Notes: generated by a model not told the origin, from the sequence alone. Shown: positions 23,801-30,360, counted from the stretch's first letter. The stretch is 64,000 bases of DNA from JBAXPV01 sp037132075 (GCA_037132075.1 JBAXPV010000002.1:1-64000); one strand, 5' to 3'. Program-made: numbers and translations.

Positions 23801-26800
23801 TTTCAGCGTTTGCTTTACATGAATTAACACCACTAAGGCCAGTATAACGTGTACCTGTCAAAGTTGGTGCGGTTAAATCGCCACCAGTATTGGTATAATT
23901 ACGACCGGTGAAGGCATTACCACAAGCATCCAGGATGCTAAAGGTATAATTGACAGCCCAGGTACAGTTAGTTCCCGTAACAACAGAGTTTGTCAAAACA
24001 GCAGTAACAGTACCTCCACAGTTATCAGAATAACCCTGGATTGCATTTGCGGCAACGAAAGGAGCTGCAGTAGTTGCATTGGCCATACAAGCATTGGTAC
24101 CTGTTGTTCCAGCATAAGCACTAAGAGTTAAGGTTGGAGCAGTTTGGTCCTTAATATATATGGTCTGCATGCAGGATGAAGTGTTACCACAAGCATCCTT
24201 AACAGTCCAGGTCCTTGAAACAACCGTTGGACAGGTACCACTCTTTGTATCAATATAACTAAAATAGTTCATGGTAGAAAGATCAGTAGCAGCGCCACCG
24301 GAAGCAGCATATACAGTATTATTGGCAGTTACTTGCTCTGTTGTAGAATAAGCAGGATATGCACCAAAACCTAAATTAGCTTCGCTGCATAAATTAAGTG
24401 CAGTACCGGAAGTATTTGAAGGAGGACATGAGATTGTTGGAGCAGTCTTATCAAAAGTAACCGTCAGCAAGGACTGTGTCGTAGGACAACCATCATAACC
24501 TGCAGTGGTCAAAGTGAAACTAACACTTCCTGCAGCATAATCAGCAGCAGTAGGTGTATAGGTTGGTGACTGTGCATTGATACTGCTGATAACACCAGTA
24601 CCGGTCGTAGTCCATGTATATAAGGATACATCACCTGTTGTTCCGGCACCATTTAATGTAAAGGCACCAAGATAACACATATGGGTATTATTGGTTGCAC
24701 TAGCTAATGCAATGGGTGGGTTATAATTGGTGATTACAGCCAGGGCTGATTTCGCAGGACAAGTATTGTTGGTATAAGAAACCGTCCAGAAGAATTCATA
24801 GATATCTGGAACCGCACCAGTTGAACTTGGAGCAGGAACACCTGTAACAGTCGTTACATTTGTTGCAGTATTTCCAATGGCATCTGCTAGAGCTGAAGGA
24901 TCAAGACCTCTTGACCAGAGACCGTTTCCATAAACAGGAACACTACCATTTAAAGCAAAAGAAGTGGCAGCGCAATAAGCGGTAGGTGTCGTACTAACGG
25001 TTGGCATAACCAAATCGTTATAGTCAGTGATAACCGTAGTTGAGGTTTTGACATACTGACCAACAGTGATTGTATATAAAAAGGTATAAGCATAACCAGG
25101 GGTTAAGCCAGTAACGTCTGTTGTAAACTGACCAGCCGTAAAACCTGGTGCAGAAGGAGTACCCGTATTGCCTGGTAATGGAGAGGCTGAAACATAAGAC
25201 CAGCTTTCTGAACATCCGCCGCCCAGTTCAGGAATATTTCCTGTGAGGCCTACCATCGTAACCTGGTTACATAAATAAAGATTGGCAGGTGAACTTGCCA
25301 CAGGTTGGGTAAATAAAGTGGCTAAAGAAGGATTGGTATACCATGGATAAAAAGGAACACTATTAGAAATTTTAGCGCCGATAGCACATGAATTCGTCGT
25401 AGCATTATAAGGGCCCGTTTGATCTCCCCAATAGTTACCGATTGCAGTTGCAGTACCACCCGTTAATGTGCTAATGCCAAAATAGGCAGCATTTGGAGCT
25501 GTTGCAACAATAAATTTATTCAAACCATAATTTGCTGGAGCAGCAGTCGCTGTTCCGGCATCAAACGTTCCGTTATTTTCTACGAGGACACAAGCCTGAC
25601 CGGCTAAGGCACCAGCGCAATTCACAGTACAACTCCTCATTGTTAAAGAAGTGCCCGCCACGGTGCCATCGACATAAACTGTTGGAAAAGCTGTTGGATT
25701 GGTAAAGGTTAATCCGGTAACAGTAACAACAGCACCACCACTTACGGTGAGTGCAGGTGAAGCACCTAAAATATTAATTATGATAGCAGGCATCGCACCC
25801 ATGTAAAATATTTTATTGCTAGTAAAATGGACTCCTGGATAAGAACCAGATTTTGTATACATAATTGTTGCTCCGGTTAAAGCAGCATCGATTGCATCCT
25901 GCATACCGCTTGAACCACAATAATACACGCCTGTATTCACATTTTGTGCAACTGATTCCGTAACGCCTACAGTGTAATCAGCGGAAACTGCAGAACATGA
26001 AGGTGTATTGGCATCGTATACCTTATAGCTTAAAAAAGACGATCCTGCGCTAAAGCCGGTGATAACACCAGTCGCAGCAACAACAGTTACATTGGCTGTA
26101 GAAGAAGCCCAGACAAATGATGGTGTTCCAAAACTGGTAACAGCACCAGGACTGAGCGTTGTTGAGTTACCAACACACAAAGCGTTTGTTCCACTGATAG
26201 TACCAACTGTCGGTAAAGACCTAACAGAAACAGCATAATCTGGTGAAGTTGCTTGACAACCGTTTGCGTCAGTTACTGTATACCTAACAACCGTAGTCCC
26301 TGCAGCAACTGTCCCAACAGCCGTTGTAGAAGCCGTGCCAGAAACTGTAGCATAAGCAGGAAATGTTGAATTCCATGAATAACCACTTATTGCGCCATCA
26401 CCTGCAGTAACGTGGGACGTTAAAGTAAGGGGAGATCCCATACAAATACTAGTACCACCCGTTATTGCATTGGCTGTTGGATGTACAACATTGAGGAAAT
26501 TGGTTGTAAAACCAGTATTTGTTACTAAAAGGTTGGAAAACCCATTATCAGTATAAATACTAATTGTAAATGTTACTACTCCAAATCCACCATCACTGTT
26601 ATAATATGCCCATCCACCACCATTTCCAATGCCATCCGATTGAGATGAAATAGTGTAATCAAGCCCAGGAGACCCCCAATGGGTCCCGAAGTTGTCTATA
26701 AACCTTCCAGTTCCTACACGAGTGAACTTTATATAATACATAGTATTGGGAGTAAGCCCAGTAGCTTCCCAACCCCATGTAAATTGAGATGAACACGAAG

Positions 26801-26897
26801 TGGCAGGAATACCCGTGTACGTAACCGTTGCTGCAAACGACTGCGTTGCGAACAGCAGCCCGATTGCAAACAGAAGAGTAATGATTTTACTTTTCAT
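11805..26897 (-). CDS. Giant (5,030-residue) T9SS-exported HYR-repeat surface protein
   Basis: A signal peptide (residues 1-22, ending QSFA) is followed by Ig-like segments (to about 315), a region that resembles a right-handed beta-helix with an NYWG motif (about 316-490), and four different repeat families: about six NACKANA/DNCGGTVTAV units (920-1460), six RNWTL-DACGN units (1460-2040), six or seven VSCA/DACGN units (to about 2650) and about nineteen HYR units (2940-4640). The C-terminus has a CnaB-like domain (4647), dockerin-type pair (motif ADVNGSNFVNSLDA at 4736), cohesin-like domain (4816-4940) and T9SS sorting domain (4941-5030). Codons are strongly biased to GTT, ACT, GGT, GCT, CGT and ATC, unlike the giant gene on the other strand, which suggests high expression. 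A fibrous surface adhesin or sheath protein is the likely role; this is inferred from architecture only. Confidence 0.92.
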   Translation of the reverse strand: MKSKIITLLFAIGLLFATQSFAATVTYTGIPATSCSSQFTWGWEATGLTPNTMYYIKFTRVGTGRFIDNFGTHWGSPGLDYTISSQSDGIGNGGGWAYYNSDGGFGVVTFTISIYTDNGFSNLLVTNTGFTTNFLNVVHPTANAITGGTSICMGSPLTLTSHVTAGDGAISGYSWNSTFPAYATVSGTASTTAVGTVAAGTTVVRYTVTDANGCQATSPDYAVSVRSLPTVGTISGTNALCVGNSTTLSPGAVTSFGTPSFVWASSTANVTVVAATGVITGFSAGSSFLSYKVYDANTPSCSAVSADYTVGVTESVAQNVNTGVYYCGSSGMQDAIDAALTGATIMYTKSGSYPGVHFTSNKIFYMGAMPAIIINILGASPALTVSGGAVVTVTGLTFTNPTAFPTVYVDGTVAGTSLTMRSCTVNCAGALAGQACVLVENNGTFDAGTATAAPANYGLNKFIVATAPNAAYFGISTLTGGTATAIGNYWGDQTGPYNATTNSCAIGAKISNSVPFYPWYTNPSLATLFTQPVASSPANLYLCNQVTMVGLTGNIPELGGGCSESWSYVSASPLPGNTGTPSAPGFTAGQFTTDVTGLTPGYAYTFLYTITVGQYVKTSTTVITDYNDLVMPTVSTTPTAYCAATSFALNGSVPVYGNGLWSRGLDPSALADAIGNTATNVTTVTGVPAPSSTGAVPDIYEFFWTVSYTNNTCPAKSALAVITNYNPPIALASATNNTHMCYLGAFTLNGAGTTGDVSLYTWTTTGTGVISSINAQSPTYTPTAADYAAGSVSFTLTTAGYDGCPTTQSLLTVTFDKTAPTISCPPSNTSGTALNLCSEANLGFGAYPAYSTTEQVTANNTVYAASGGAATDLSTMNYFSYIDTKSGTCPTVVSRTWTVKDACGNTSSCMQTIYIKDQTAPTLTLSAYAGTTGTNACMANATTAAPFVAANAIQGYSDNCGGTVTAVLTNSVVTGTNCTWAVNYTFSILDACGNAFTGRNYTNTGGDLTAPTLTGTRYTGLSGVNSCKANAETTAPFNAVNATQGYTDNCGGTVTAVLTGSATTGTDCAWVTTYTFDIKDACDNSFASRQYSNTGSDQTAPTLTGTAYAGIGSLNACKVNAVAAAPFNAANAITGYTDNCGGTVTAVLTATDVTGTDCNWKVTYTFTVKDICNNPLIGQTYSNTGSDQTAPSLTGVAYAGQSNVNVCKASAPAFDQTLAKGGYTDNCGGTVTAVETNTSLTGTDCSWNVLYTFKVVDACNNELTGRTYSNTGGDVSAPSLTGAPYTGPTGVNACKSGAVAASPFNATLAKQGYADNCSGTVTATWTATSAVSGTDCSWSFVYTFSVTDACSNSLTGRTYTVTGGDNTPPYLSTTPYGGTTGTNACKANAAAAVPFNATFAKQGYVDACSGGTVTAVWTATNVAGSDCSWQVGYTFYVIDACGKMFTGQMYTNTGSDQTAPTVTRNPYTRNFNGCGTSSITGPVYSASPIASTYAVFSDANNNGIAIDNCGASIGTVTYQDASPTGTCPISVNRTWTLRDACNNATSCIQVLTITDNVAPYIFPAPQLVVIPGCTVSSIPSPAVFSTTLATAPLGTFAAAPYLGVVIENCAITSEKYIDVQNGSCPIIVSRTWYLSDACGQTATATQTLEIYDLVGPVINTPPANYAVAGCNTSVLTGAFAYSTTPVTLASFGLFNSVYGGTATVCTPGPITYVDAVSGTCPILVSRLWTVKDLCTNVTTTCVQTITIQDIIAPSITTSPAARIIQGCGLTDITNPVYSSSLAASTYAVFNVNNGGVAADACGITSVSYQDAIFTAGPCPAIVVNRTWSLSDACGNTSSRVQSITVHDVIAPVISAFTVTNIEGCDINAVAAAGLPAYNGTATNVSSSAFATSGGVVTEGCGVGVYTYSDVNTGTCPIVVNRTWVLTDLCGNASSAVIQVINVRDTQGPIMVTAPLTRNVVGCTTAAITSPVYSATQTVVAYPVFGSAPNNGVATDACGVGIVTYQDVVAGACPVVTRTWVIRDLCGNPTTVTQTINLLDTEVPSITAPANVGVSCASLVPVVSTSSCTVSDNCTASPMISVTFVSDVITNQTCANKYTLTRTYRATDLCGNTATAAQTITVNDVTKPTITAPTTVTVSCATEVPVAAADYTAFVAIGGAASDVCSPTVPTITCLGDVTVSNGCVNKFTVTRTYQAADACGNTATVAQTIVVNDVTKPLISAPAATTVSCATNVPAGATTYALLTAQGGTSSDNCSAAVPAITFGDAISGQTCTNRYTITRTYTATDLCGNAASSVQVITVNDQTAPTITATPGPVTVGCTSSIPVPNIALVSATDGCGGTVSITWLSDVNSNVLCADRYTVTRTYKAADVCGNFATTSQVITVNDVTAPTVTAPADVTVACASAVPAVNAASVTATDGCGGTVSKTWVSDVTIPGSCPNKFVVKRTYMGTDACGNAATSVQTITVNDVTGPVMTCPADVTVHCAGDVPAVSTAAVTASDACGGTVTKTWVGDVITPGACVNKFSVARTYSVVDACGNTSSCTQIITVNDNINPTITAPVVPVSYCALPGDMFRLITAGLVPTIADNCTATNLLTLNYSATDLIGTTTGVCTYNVGLNGHTFNAGVTTVTYTVRDACGNSASTSFNVNVVVTPNAGPDIELCQQTSVTLVATQVVGNGSWYVNANKTVAMPGAPAVVVGVTPPTPTLVSASQFAATAYGLVPGYQYTFYYKLATPGDPINCPVSDTMTVTNWMQPVTPLAGADQYACAATTATLVANNGVALAYGVGVWSYNYSVPSGAPVPTIVQTGLTAAVSGLTPGYNYIFTWTTKNGNVCENKHDNVSIFDYAPASGVSAGTSQTICPNATSVALNGTASNYVNVSWASSGTGTFSAQNVLNPVYTPTPADTVAGSVQITLTAVSTAPCQPVYSTITLTFNDVTAPVVTCPSGSPVTVNANAQCVYLNTGTGWNASATDNCVVKSLVATLTGVTTGTYTSLNNVTFNKGTTTVTWTARDSKQNIGTCQFVVNVVDVTAPVITCPTGAPFVKSTDNNVCTYTNLGTGLNATATDNCNYTLVYTLSGVTTGTGSSLANVVFAKGLTNVLWTASDLAGNTATCAYTVTVNDNQAPSVTCNQNVSVFTDLDLCTRTNVGTSWDVVATDNCGVTSSVATLTGASTGTYTSLAGVVFAKGSTTVLWTVKDAANNTTTCSFIVTVVDNQLPSITCVSNVTKNTNTNVCTWTNDVVLDPTTGDNCPVVVKAYTLSGATSGTGITLTSVVFNKGVTTVTWIATDASSNTKSCTSTVTVLDVQKPVITCPVNKTVYVSNNGCTVPDNSTGLPTATDNCTLPASITFQHTPAGPYAPGVYSVVWTATDLDNNVSLSCTQTLTVVDSIKPVINCLANGTKLVNVGANCKYVQTGTSWDAGYSDNCAATLTYTLTGVTTGTGATTLNGVSFNLGVTTVTWKAMDLAGNFRTCFFLVSSSDVTAPTLVAPPLKLEYLSNAAGAMCFKTGVAIGTPTTADNCSVLAATNNHPSTTYPLGSTQVLWTVLDGSGNSATGYQTVQIVDTVKPHLIVFPGTITITAPAGVCTMTTPDSLANHSKLGNGVWFDNCVLTDSAIIVPSTLHVGINIVDWKATDGSFNTGHYYQQIIMLDVTGPVITCPAAATFNVTLASCNYTNTGTALNATATDNCGVTSLAYVMTGVTTGTGTSLNNVLFNKGVTTVTWTAKDANLNSSTCSYTVTIADNIAPVIAACPSNQTIQLGSAVCTYTHAGTAWDVTATDNCAGTITYAFAMSGATTSTGTNAIAGKVFNKGVTTVLWTVTDASGNTAVCSFTVTVVDVTAPAITCTTNKTVSVGTAGCYYTNVGTTWNATATDACNVASVAYVLTGATTGTGTSLNNVNFNGGVTTVTWTATDNSGLTSVCSYTVTVLGNTLPVVSCTGDKVVSTNLNCTYKHTGTAWNATGSASCGAVSLQYYVGDFTTGISGTSLNNQSFNLGVNIVTWVATDANSNTSTCSFLVTVVDNTPPSITCQPDFSVNNDNNQCFATISTLPAPTAVDGCGVSSITRVPAGNTFNIGETTVIWTAVDYNSNSVTCVQKVFVVDYQWPVVVCPSVTAQTITTGCNWTGVNLAPTTLTDNCGTPTLQYAVDNAAFVTGNANGFVFTPGTHSVVYKATDAAGHVTTCQFNVTVVEGGIPTVSTIAAQVKNVDAGTCTWAGTALLPTVADNCGTPTLSYAINAGAFVAGNANGYLFPKGITTVTYKVTDGYGNTALGTPFTVTVSDNVKPTMSCLSNQTKTTDLGACTWTAAGTILAPAAVADNCGTTTLAYAITGVTTGSGTGNAVGAFAKGTSTVTYTVTDGSANSTSCSFTVVVTDAEAPNFVAPADQIKTIDAGVCTWTGTSVMTVNPTDNCTPAATMTYAYNAGAFGSVNPAGFAFPLGVTTVTYKATDASSNTKTAVVLVTVTDNIAPTLVVPSVAAQSTSALSCTWTGVGLAPLTLTDNCTLAAIPLAYAINGGAYTNGNANGYAFAKGTTTVTYKAFDANGNFSTANFLVVVNDNTAPTIGCPGNVTQVSGVVLAATVAPTYSDNCGIPTVAYVLTGVTTGSGAGSAAATYNVGVTTVTYTVTDASGNTNVCSFTVTITAPPVNNISGKLLYNNPASTPMNNSTVNLKQGGSVVGTATTATDGSFTFNGLNDGAYTLEASTTKPWGGANSTDALWAVRHFTQMNILYGLQAQSADVNGSNFVNSLDALLIARRFVNMINSFPAGDWAFENPSVALSGANQYVEMKAECYGDVNRSWIPGAKTATTVSLATEGTLYVNSNSDFVMPINTTANLNAGAVSLVVNFPADLFDVTGVKVVGADASDVVYKIEGNEVRMAWYNNNAINVNAEEPVLLLNMKAKDLTHMNSDALVLNGATEIADETGNVQYVNLTMPKLAVAANSFEVNVYPNPFSNKTVFSYTLPEAGNVNVKVYDLVGNEVTMISTNTVLSSGNHTMNFDASSLKQGVYTYRMVVTSASGELVKTGRLVITR
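12961..18080 (-). repeat. Array of about nineteen HYR-type repeats in the 5,030-residue protein
   Basis: Units open with a TCP/VCP motif, carry a second cysteine in contexts such as CTYTN or CTWTG, a TATDNCG motif, a T-G-T-G-T-S-L-N-N-V-F-KGVTTVTW core and a closing CSFTVTV-D. Two subfamilies occur in blocks: a longer TNxGTxWNATATDNC type towards the N-terminus and a shorter CTWTG-LAP-TLTDNC type towards the C-terminus. Each unit is 80-90 residues long. Confidence 0.8.
22510..24135 (-). repeat. Six tandem units of about 90 residues, NACKANA type
   Basis: Each unit contains NACKANA or a close variant, an AAPFNAANA-QGYTDNCGGTV segment, a TGTDC-W-VTYTF core, DAC-N and an YSNTGSDQTAPTLTG linker. 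The spacing is regular and the copies are more alike to each other than to the HYR units, so this block probably grew by local duplication. Confidence 0.75.
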
Positions 26898-27365
26898 ATA
26901 AATTGATTTTAGTTGTTAATTATTTCCTTTACGAAATTGAGTTGGGTTAAAATATAAAAGTCCGAACACCTCTATGTTTGTTAACATATTGATATTCAGA
27001 GTGTAATATGAGTTTTTGTTCGTTTCTACGTATAATTTTTCCAAAAATATCAGCAAATAAAGGTAAAACCAAGGGATTTTGCAAGTATTGTGTGAAAATA
27101 TTTATAAAAATCTTTCATTTTTCTCTATTCTTTCTTAAAACAACAGAACACCCCTTTCTATCTTGTTTAAAGCCTCAATCGGGTTTATCCTTCTGCAATT
27201 TTACGATAAGTATTTATTTTAGTTACTATACCTAATTTATTTTTATGAATATTTAACAGCTTCATACGGTATCAGGCATTTTCTGTACGAAGATACGGCA
27301 AAAATGCTGTATTCAGGGGGGTGTGGGGGGAGAAAGTTATTAGTTAGTTTATTAACAGGGGGCGG

Positions 27366-27422
27366 GGATGAAGGATGAAGGATGAAGGATGATATATGAA
27401 GGATGAAGGATGAAGGATGAAG
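27366..27422. repeat. GGATGAA heptamer cluster 1
   Basis: About seven copies of GGATGAA in tandem, interrupted once by GATATAT after the third copy. The unit length of seven means a change in copy number would not keep a reading frame, but the cluster lies outside genes. Confidence 0.85.
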
Positions 27423-27484
27423 TGGGTGCGCTATATATATATATGGTATAATTAAACAATTGAGTCGTCCAGACCAGTCGAAGT

Positions 27485-27514
27485 TTAAAAGTCCTCCCCG
27501 ATTGTGGAGGATTT
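27485..27514 (-). terminator. Terminator hairpin after the ligase-like gene
   Basis: On the minus strand AAATCCTCC pairs with GGAGGACTT (one wobble pair) around an 8-base loop and is followed by CTTTT. It stands about 60 bases after the stop codon at 27574, between the two heptamer clusters. Confidence 0.5.
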
Positions 27515-27524
27515 AGGTGGGGCT

Positions 27525-27566
27525 GGATGAAGGATGAAGGATGAAGGATGAAGGATGAAGGATGAA
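27525..27566. repeat. GGATGAA heptamer cluster 2, six perfect copies
   Basis: Exactly six uninterrupted copies of GGATGAA end 7 bases from the stop codon of the ligase-like gene, so they are transcribed as the start of its 3' untranslated region. Confidence 0.9.
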
Positions 27567-27573
27567 CTGTCCT

Positions 27574-29958
27574 TTATTGGCAAAAACGAGCATAGTTTTG
27601 CCTGGCGTCAGGGTTTCCATGGTCCATCGCTGTTTTGAAATCTGCACAGGCCTGGGCTTTGTTACCCAAAGCAATGTAGTTTATCCCGCGCATGGTCAAC
27701 AGAAAATAGTCAGTCTGCCCCAGATTGAAAAACTTGTCAATGTCGCTGAGGCTTTGCTGAGACTGCTTCAGATAGTAATAACAGTAGGCCCTGACCTTAT
27801 ATGCCATTGGATTGCCAGGCGTTTTGGTGATATACTCGCTTAACAATCGGCTCGCTTCAGCATATTTTTTGGCATCATAAGCTTTCATTCCCCGTTTAAA
27901 GGTCTCGTCAGCCGGGTGCATCATCAGGTCATTGCCCAGTTTGTTGTGGGCATTCACAATCGCTGTATCTCCTGGCATATATTTTAGGGCTGAATCTAAT
28001 ACCATCAAGGCTTTTTGGTACTGATTTTCTAACAAATTAAAATTGGCAGCCTGTAACCAGCAGTCTTTGTCATTTTTAACTGTCATCAACAACTGATTTA
28101 ACATGTCTCTGGCTTCTTCATGACGACCTTTATCCCAGATATAAGCGCTCAGCCTCCGGCTTGAGCTGTAATTTAGGGGTTTCAAATCCCTTGCCTTTGT
28201 CATCCAGTAAATAGCACTGTCGGGTTTTCCGACTTTATTATAAGAGACTGCCATAAAATACTCCCTGCGCGAATCATACGGACTGGAATGATCCTTCGAC
28301 AACAAATCAATGGTTTCACGATAACGTTCTTCATTCATCAGATAACGGGCTTTATTAACTGCGATTGGTTCGCCATAAGCCGAAATGCTCGGGAATGAAG
28401 GGAAACCTGCCTCAAGTTCCTCATATCTGTGGGTAAATTGATTGACATTGAGGTCCTCTTTCACATAACGCTGAAAATGCAAAGACTTCACATTTAAAGA
28501 AAGCAAATAGATTGCCATCACTGACAATACAAGAACTGCCACAGCCATGGTTTTTGACACCTTTGGGCTTGAGATTTTTTGAAGGAAGGCAACGGAAAAT
28601 TTATTGATATCGCCCACCACAGGCTTCTTTATGGAAGCGGCAACGGCAAGGGAAAGGAAAATGGCAAAAAGGGCCTGGATTTCCGGGCGGTCAGCCGGAA
28701 AATTAAAGAAAGCATCGACACTGTAGGCAAGCAAACCAAAAGCAGGCAAGAAAAGCAGTTTAAGCTGTGTCTCATCAGCCTCAGGTTGCAAACACGTTCG
28801 AATAAAGCTGAAAAGCACCACAATGAAAATTGAAATGAACAGAAGTCCGCCCATTATGCCAATTTCTGATGTTATTTCTAAAAAGTCATTGTGATTTTTA
28901 TACATAAAGGTAAACTCGCCTGTAGTCGGGTTCTCATACTGTAACTCCCTGACCTTCCAGTTTCCGGTCCCCACCCCTATTATTGGATGGTCCCCGATCA
29001 TTTTCAGGCTTCTTTGCCAGGTCTCCACACGCATACCGCTTGAGGACTCACTCCCAATCGTAGAAAGGCGGGCCAGAATCCCAACATCATAGATACTCTT
29101 TGCACTTTTTGGAAACAGGTATCGTTGCGCCCCGATATAGACAAACACGGCAACAATAAAAATCCCGCCCCAGGCTGCGATCATCTTGAGTGGCCCCTTC
29201 TGCCTGTTAGCTATAAATCTTAATATGGCATAGAGGAACAAAAATACGATCAATAAAGCCAGCCCCAGGTAAAATGCTCTGGTACTCAGTAATAATGTAG
29301 CGATAACTGCGCTTAAACCCGTGATTATAGCCCAAATACGTTGCCAGCCCCTGGAAAAAATCAAGAGATACAGCACCGCAGGGAGCTTTACAAAGATTGC
29401 AGAGGCAAGAATGTTTTTATTGGAATAAACCGATTTCACGTCCCCGATGGAAACTATATCATGGGAAATATAGGTCAGGATGTTATAAAACACAGTAAAA
29501 CTATCAAAAAGCAACAAAGTGGTAAGCGCCAGGGCAATAATGCTGAGTGATTTTTGATATTGACTAAAAATCACATAGAGAAGATAGGCCGAAGTAAAAA
29601 TAGTACTTGCTTTAACAAAACTCAAAAGAGCTTCACTGAGGTTGATCGCACTCATAAATGAAAGCAGCATCATTCCCAGAAGTAATGAATAGACAAGACC
29701 TACCGCAGTATTGAAGAATCCAAATTGTACTTCAGTTTTATTTCTATATGCGGAATTTGACAGAAGTACCGAGAAAGTGATGAGATTCAAAATACTGAGG
29801 GCGAGAAACTTAGTACCATTGGAGTCCTGCGTATAGAAGTTTGGCGTGATCACAGGAATGACGGTATACGCAAGCAAAAGCACCGTATATATTAGCTTAA
29901 AATCTTGTTGAGGCTTCTCCTTTATTTTAACTTCTTTTATCGTTTGCTTTTTCCTCAT
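27574..29958 (-). CDS. O-antigen ligase/polymerase-like membrane protein with TPR C-terminus
   Basis: A protein of 794 residues. Residues 20-450 contain about ten to twelve hydrophobic segments typical of the Wzy/WaaL superfamily. The large-loop signature is visible: a G-V-G-T-G-N-W segment followed by YKNHNDFLEI and a hydrophobic stretch, as in the Wzy_C/O-antigen ligase domain. From about residue 540 to the end the sequence is helical with TPR-like units (A-Y-N-LG-Y--A motifs). Such hybrids are common in Bacteroidota near polysaccharide loci, where they polymerise or transfer surface glycan; T9SS cargo is often modified with A-LPS, so a link to the neighbouring T9SS proteins is possible but unproven. 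No glycosyltransferase genes are nearby, so the substrate is unknown. Confidence 0.8.
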   Translation of the reverse strand: MRKKQTIKEVKIKEKPQQDFKLIYTVLLLAYTVIPVITPNFYTQDSNGTKFLALSILNLITFSVLLSNSAYRNKTEVQFGFFNTAVGLVYSLLLGMMLLSFMSAINLSEALLSFVKASTIFTSAYLLYVIFSQYQKSLSIIALALTTLLLFDSFTVFYNILTYISHDIVSIGDVKSVYSNKNILASAIFVKLPAVLYLLIFSRGWQRIWAIITGLSAVIATLLLSTRAFYLGLALLIVFLFLYAILRFIANRQKGPLKMIAAWGGIFIVAVFVYIGAQRYLFPKSAKSIYDVGILARLSTIGSESSSGMRVETWQRSLKMIGDHPIIGVGTGNWKVRELQYENPTTGEFTFMYKNHNDFLEITSEIGIMGGLLFISIFIVVLFSFIRTCLQPEADETQLKLLFLPAFGLLAYSVDAFFNFPADRPEIQALFAIFLSLAVAASIKKPVVGDINKFSVAFLQKISSPKVSKTMAVAVLVLSVMAIYLLSLNVKSLHFQRYVKEDLNVNQFTHRYEELEAGFPSFPSISAYGEPIAVNKARYLMNEERYRETIDLLSKDHSSPYDSRREYFMAVSYNKVGKPDSAIYWMTKARDLKPLNYSSSRRLSAYIWDKGRHEEARDMLNQLLMTVKNDKDCWLQAANFNLLENQYQKALMVLDSALKYMPGDTAIVNAHNKLGNDLMMHPADETFKRGMKAYDAKKYAEASRLLSEYITKTPGNPMAYKVRAYCYYYLKQSQQSLSDIDKFFNLGQTDYFLLTMRGINYIALGNKAQACADFKTAMDHGNPDARQNYARFCQ

Positions 29959-30085
29959 TTTTAAATTTCAAAATTTATTTCTAATAATAACTAAAGTTTT
30001 GCTTCTCTATAATCCACAATTGATAATGTTCAGCGAAAAATAAACATTAGATTCTTTTGTTCATATTCAAGTGAATTACAACAGC

Positions 30086-30146
30086 CATCCTTCGACTCCG
30101 CTCAGGATGACGATGCATCACAATGTTACTAATGCTACATTGTGAT
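30086..30146. repeat. Palindromic intergenic element and 10-bp hairpin
   Basis: First a segment CATCCTtcgactccgctcAGGATG with 6-bp inverted ends. Then ATCACAATGT (30117-30126) pairs perfectly with ACATTGTGAT (30137-30146), followed by TTTTATTATT, which also gives it terminator character on the plus strand. Sequences like the first one recur widely in bacterial intergenic DNA; only one copy is visible here. Confidence 0.5.
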
Positions 30147-30360
30147 TTTATTATTAAAAATGTCAATTGACTGACATTGAAACATTTCGTTATCCTAAGC
30201 AGACTTGCAAAGATATGTTATTTCATAAAAAAACAGAAAAAACAAGCATGGCAAAGGAAGACAACAGCCTTACCTGAGCAAAACAGGCTCCAATCGCAAT
30301 CGGGAAGTTCATCCTTCGCTCATCCTTCATACTTAACTTTCCTGCCTTCCAAAAAACAAC

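Larger units (their letters stand above)
26898..27573. other. Gene-free AT-rich region with tandem heptamers
   Basis: No convincing gene: the only sizeable frame (27008-27235) is low-complexity and AT-rich. It holds the upstream region of the giant minus-strand gene, a TATGTT/AACATA hairpin near 26972-26987, a weak promoter-like box (CGAAGATA at 27288-27295, minus strand, one mismatch), a G tract (27317-27331), two clusters of GGATGAA heptamers, a short TA run and a terminator hairpin for the gene starting at 29958. Confidence 0.6.

Noticed and set aside
27008..27235. Open frame of 75 codons in the AT-rich intergenic region
   Set aside because: Low-complexity, Phe/Lys/Ser-rich translation, no promoter box or partner gene, and no family resemblance.
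27366..27566. Possible CRISPR array
   Set aside because: The repeats are 7 bases long and contiguous, without spacers of regular length, and there are no cas genes.
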